Shown: piece after piece, positions 5,334-5,396 of the stretch
Position numbering within the stretch: the stretch's first letter is position 1
Layout: each line of letters begins with the position of its first letter
Origin: UBA1724 sp051884615
GTDB lineage: Bacteria; Verrucomicrobiota; Lentisphaeria; Oligosphaerales; Oligosphaeraceae
Length of the DNA: 5,396 bases
Assembly: GCA_051884615.1 (NCBI GenBank)
Contig: JBJEVT010000007.1
Location: forward strand, 1 to 5,396
Reading direction: 5' to 3'
The notes under the pieces: model-generated
The model's database searches: none
Told to the model about the DNA's origin: nothing
What the model saw: only the letters and a program-made list of their open reading frames with translations
Position numbers and translations under genes: made by a program

Positions 5334-5396
5334 ATGTTCTTCTCCGGATTCGCCGATGAGGCCTGCGCCGACCTGGCCGGCCAGATTGCCGTCACC
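5334..5396 (+). CDS. Sugar phosphate isomerase/epimerase, N-terminus only
   Basis: Twenty-one codons to the window edge, beginning MFFSGFADEACADL. This matches the first strand and loop (FSGFADEA...Q) of xylose-isomerase-like TIM-barrel proteins annotated as sugar phosphate isomerase/epimerase (AP_endonuc_2 fold), which are abundant in Lentisphaerota and Verrucomicrobiota. It starts 13 nt after the rnhC stop on the same strand, so it is probably co-transcribed. The leader is C-rich with no Shine-Dalgarno site. The call rests on a short N-terminal match, and the substrate is unknown. Confidence 0.65.
   Translation, partial: MFFSGFADEACADLAGQIAVT

Noticed and set aside
3842..5395. A 517-codon open frame on the minus strand
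   Set aside because: It is antisense to rnhC and the glycosyltransferase, Gly/Arg-rich and without recognisable domains; rnhC on the plus strand has all its catalytic residues.

Overview
This is a GC-rich bacterial window of about 5.4 kb with ordinary, compact gene content. It has one short leftward block at the left edge and seven tightly packed rightward genes that fill the rest. The leftward block holds the start of a type IV pilin-like (prepilin) gene and an initiator tRNA-Met gene. The organism is most likely a diderm bacterium. The evidence is a lipoprotein signal with a lipobox, a prepilin start of the FTLIELLVVIAIIA type without the usual glycine before the phenylalanine, a type 3 RNase H, and a sugar-isomerase N-terminus beginning FSGFADEA. 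Together these fit the PVC superphylum, with Lentisphaerota (Victivallis-like) as my best guess. That placement comes from family knowledge, not from a marker gene.

Left region (1-475). On the minus strand, reading right to left, there is a promoter, an initiator tRNA with an encoded CCA end, a strong intrinsic terminator, then a second promoter with a perfect TATAAT, a leader of about 110 nt and the prepilin start. The tRNA is unusual: C instead of U at position 33, an A-U pair in place of one of the three G-C pairs of the anticodon stem, and one extra base in the T stem.

Right region (476-5396). In order: ribokinase (rbsK); a small lipoprotein whose C-terminal half is a leucine-zipper coiled coil; a PhnP-like metallo-beta-lactamase-fold phosphodiesterase; a multi-pass GT-C/ArnT-like membrane glycosyltransferase; a 74-residue single-span membrane protein; ribonuclease HIII (rnhC); and the start of a xylose-isomerase-like sugar phosphate isomerase/epimerase. 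Gaps are 13 to 23 nt, or 4-nt ATGA overlaps, so this looks like one transcription unit. No terminator is visible between the genes. I see no convincing promoter for it. None of the seven starts has a Shine-Dalgarno sequence; most follow C/T-rich leaders.

The genes do not form an obvious single pathway. The lipoprotein, hydrolase and glycosyltransferase are translationally coupled and may serve the envelope. Ribokinase and a PhnP-like enzyme could both act on ribose phosphates, but this is speculative. I found no CRISPR array, insertion sequence, phage gene or clear new system. The best leads are the variant initiator tRNA, the leaders lacking Shine-Dalgarno sequences, and the lipoprotein zipper.
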